A stretch of DNA of 64,000 nucleotides from Turicibacter sp. (lineage in GTDB: Bacteria; Bacillota; Bacilli; MOL361; Turicibacteraceae): the NCBI GenBank assembly GCA_030531025.1, contig JAUMTV010000002.1, positions 1 through 64,000 of the forward strand, in the 5' to 3' direction. Made by a program: the position numbers and the translations under genes. The notes below the pieces were generated by a model that did no database searches, was not told where the DNA came from, and saw nothing but the letters and a program-made list of their open reading frames with translations. Of this stretch, positions 62,134-64,000 are shown in pieces; within the stretch, counting starts at the first letter, position 1; the number at the start of each line of letters is the position of its first letter.

Positions 62134-62170
62134 GATTTGAGGAGACAGCGACTGTCTCCCTCCCTCCTTT
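62131..62170 (-). promoter_or_regulatory. SD - hairpin - start arrangement of the threonine aldolase gene
   Basis: Minus strand: AAAGGAGG (62170-62163), then GGAGACAG (62159-62152)/CTGTCTCC (62148-62141) with loop TCG, then ATG at 62133. Folding leaves about eight bases between SD and ATG; unfolded spacing is 29. Confidence 0.65.
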
Positions 62171-62241
62171 CAATCATTGGGAATCGTTTTGTACACTTTA
62201 TTCAATGGCAAGGAGAAAGATGTTAAAAAATAAAGACTGAT

Positions 62242-62273
62242 AAAAAAAGTAAGAAGCAAATTGCTTCTTACTT
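62242..62273 (-). terminator. Terminator after alcohol dehydrogenase gene
   Basis: Stem AAGTAAGAAGC/GCTTCTTACTT followed on the minus strand by TTTTTTTA. Confidence 0.85.
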
Positions 62274-62320
62274 AGTGATAATGAATGAATCTCTTTTAAA
62301 GCAAGGAGATGTTTAATAGC

Positions 62321-63487
62321 CTAAAGGGCTAATTGGTAAATCGCTAATGCATCTTTTTCATAAATTTTAACGAAGTTCCCGACTGATTTGCAATCACAGA
62401 CAAGCTTTTTGGCTAATAATTCAATTTCATCTGTCGGTAAGTTTGCTTCACTAAAACGAATGGGTAAGTTTAACTCTTTAAAGAATTGCTCTAAACATTC
62501 AATCGCAAGAAGAGCAGTTTCTTCTAAGTTATTTAAATTAATATCTAAATCGAAGACGCGATTACCAAATTGTGCAAAGCGAGCTACATCATGTTTATAA
62601 ACGTACTTCATCCAAGCTGGGAAAATAATTGCTAATCCAGCCCCATGCGCAATATCATATTGTCCACTAAGTTCATGTTCAATATCGTGACTTGCCCAGT
62701 CACCAATACGTCCCATATCAAGGCTACCATTGTGTGCGACCATACCAGCTAACATCAATTCAGCGCGAACATCATAATTCATTGGATCTTTCATGACACG
62801 TCGTCCATTTTCGATAATAGCTTTCATTGTTGCTTCACATAAACGATCTGTGACATCAACATGCGCTTCATTTGTAAAGTAACGTTCTAAGACATGAGCT
62901 AACATATCTGCAATCCCACATGCTGTTTGATACATTGGCAGCGTATATGTTAATTCAGGATTTAAAATAGAGAAAACAGGGCGCATACTTGGATGTCCAC
63001 AGCTACGCTTTAATCCGTTTTCTTCATTAGTAATGACTGATCCACTACTTGTCTCACTTCCAGCAGCTGGAATCGTTAAAATCGTTCCAATTGGTAAGCA
63101 ATCACTTGAAATAGCCGTGCCACAGAATAAATCCCAAACATCTCCTTCATAAGGAACCCCGGCAGCAATCGCTTTGGCAGAATCAATGACACTCCCACCA
63201 CCAACAGCTAAAATAAAGTCAATATTATGTTCACGGCAAAGCTTCACCCCTTCACGAACAAGTGAAAGACGTGGATTCGGTTGAACACCGGCTAGCTCAA
63301 TAACTTCAATATTAGCATCTTTTAATGATGTAAGCACTGTTTCATATAGCCCCGTTTTTTTTATTGAACCTCCACCATAATGAAGAAGAACTTTAGTCGT
63401 ATAAGCTGCCAATTCCTTACCAACTAATTTTTCAGTATCTTTTCCAAAAATTAATTTTGTTCCATTTTGATATGTAAAGTTTTGCAT
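62321..63487 (-). CDS. Iron-containing alcohol dehydrogenase (YqhD/BdhA-like)
   Basis: A 388-residue group III alcohol dehydrogenase. NAD(P)-binding GGGSVIDSAKAIA (about 95-107). Metal ligands are expected in CGIADMLAHVLERYF (Asp, His), GDWASHDIEHELSG and DIAHGAGLAI (His). Similar to NADPH-dependent butanol/aldehyde reductases YqhD and BdhA, which detoxify or ferment short aldehydes. SD AAAGGAGG. Single gene with its own terminator. Confidence 0.9.
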   Translation of the reverse strand: MQNFTYQNGTKLIFGKDTEKLVGKELAAYTTKVLLHYGGGSIKKTGLYETVLTSLKDANIEVIELAGVQPNPRLSLVREGVKLCREHNIDFILAVGGGSVIDSAKAIAAGVPYEGDVWDLFCGTAISSDCLPIGTILTIPAAGSETSSGSVITNEENGLKRSCGHPSMRPVFSILNPELTYTLPMYQTACGIADMLAHVLERYFTNEAHVDVTDRLCEATMKAIIENGRRVMKDPMNYDVRAELMLAGMVAHNGSLDMGRIGDWASHDIEHELSGQYDIAHGAGLAIIFPAWMKYVYKHDVARFAQFGNRVFDLDINLNNLEETALLAIECLEQFFKELNLPIRFSEANLPTDEIELLAKKLVCDCKSVGNFVKIYEKDALAIYQLAL

Positions 63488-63704
63488 TTAATAGCCTCCT
63501 TTAAATCTTTAACAATCAATCATATTAGTTATTTTGCTTTTGTGTTAAATGACTGAATACATTAATAATATAAAACAATCGATTCTTCTGGTAATTATTA
63601 ATATTACTTACTTATTTTAACTGAAATACTAGATAAAATCTATGTAATAAGATAAGATATTATAGCGATACTAAGTTAAGGAAGATAGATTGGAGTCGTT
63701 ATCT

Positions 63705-64000
63705 ATGATTACTAAATGGTTAATCAAGCATTTAATTAAAAATAGCGATCAAGCTCAAAATGAGATGGTGAGAGAACGTTATGTTTATGTGGCAGGATTA
63801 GTTGGGATTCTTGCGAATTTATTATTGTTCATTATTAAATTTTCAGTTGGTATTTTGGCTGGTAGTATTGCTGTTACAGCAGATGCCTTTAATAACTTTT
63901 CAGATACAGCTTCATCAGTCATTACAATCGTAGGAATGAAGTTGGCTAATCGACCAGCTGATAAAGAGCATCCGCATGGACATGGGCGCATTGAGTATAT
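63705..64000 (+). CDS. Cation diffusion facilitator family transporter (partial, runs off window)
   Basis: The first 98 residues of a CDF metal/H+ antiporter. Two membrane helices are visible, then the metal-site helix ITADAFNNFSDTASS-like DAFNNFSD (about 66-73) and the conserved loop DKEHPHGHGRIEY. The N-terminal 25-residue cytoplasmic segment and GGAG nine bases before ATG 63705 fit the family. Metal (Zn, Fe or Mn) cannot be told from the fragment. Confidence 0.88.
   Translation, partial: MITKWLIKHLIKNSDQAQNEMVRERYVYVAGLVGILANLLLFIIKFSVGILAGSIAVTADAFNNFSDTASSVITIVGMKLANRPADKEHPHGHGRIEY

Overview
The window is AT-rich, densely packed chromosomal DNA from a low-GC, endospore-forming, largely anaerobic Firmicute. 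Strong Shine-Dalgarno (SD) sites, many intrinsic terminators, two CotX/CotV-type coat proteins, a CwlC-like sporulation-type amidase without signal peptide, LexA and Fur boxes of Firmicute type, and an anaerobic sulfite reductase operon together suggest an Erysipelotrichia/Turicibacter-like genome. The genus is an inference from gene content; no rRNA gene is present to confirm it. No tRNA, rRNA, CRISPR array, prophage or insertion sequence was recognised.

Layout. 1-6.2 kb: membrane and redox housekeeping genes, LysM protein, YdcF-like protein, an orphan ArsR metal sensor, cell-wall amidase. 6.4-9.5 kb: a secreted glucosaminidase with ten SH3b repeats. 9.7-12.2 kb: the longest copy of a structured repeat family, a YgjP-like metalloprotease and a frameshifted ammonium transporter. 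12.3-15.1 kb: a LexA-controlled Y-family polymerase/YolD pair and a ComEC-like metallo-beta-lactamase protein. 15.4-27.9 kb: orphan oligopeptide-binding protein, ABC-F ATPase, nuclease-helicase, a MarR-controlled heterodimeric ABC exporter, sugar transferase. 27.9-35.9 kb: PepT, signal peptidase, pseudouridine synthase, cytidine deaminase, ParB-like and Mrr-like proteins, an extra sigma-70 factor, pirin. 36.1-39.3 kb: spore-coat-type genes around galE and vanZ. 39.5-46.9 kb: lipoprotein, acetyltransferase, YjeM-like transporter, TldD/PmbA pair, and a sortase with its own substrate. 47.0-51.7 kb: a Fur-box-controlled group (ABC pair, YgbA-like Cys-rich protein, DUF454 and a small His-containing membrane protein). 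52.0-60.5 kb: a Crp/Fnr-type regulator followed by asrABC, a NarB-like molybdoenzyme, ferredoxin, FAD oxidoreductase and TDT-family transporter. 60.8-64 kb: small tail-anchored protein, threonine aldolase, iron alcohol dehydrogenase, start of a cation efflux gene.

How it works together. The 52-60 kb region reads as an anaerobic respiratory/electron-sink island: the regulator has a CRP-like recognition helix, and a perfect TGTGA-N6-TCACA site lies at about -41.5 from the inferred asrA start. The 47-51.7 kb region looks like an iron-starvation module. The coat genes, the amidase and a sigma-K-like promoter before a proline-rich protein point to late sporulation.

The most unusual signals are (i) five copies of a hairpin-rich intergenic repeat family whose stems vary with compensation, including a long form built from tandem modules, and (ii) three genes in which a perfect 8-bp hairpin lies between a strong SD and the start codon, so that folding restores near-normal spacing.
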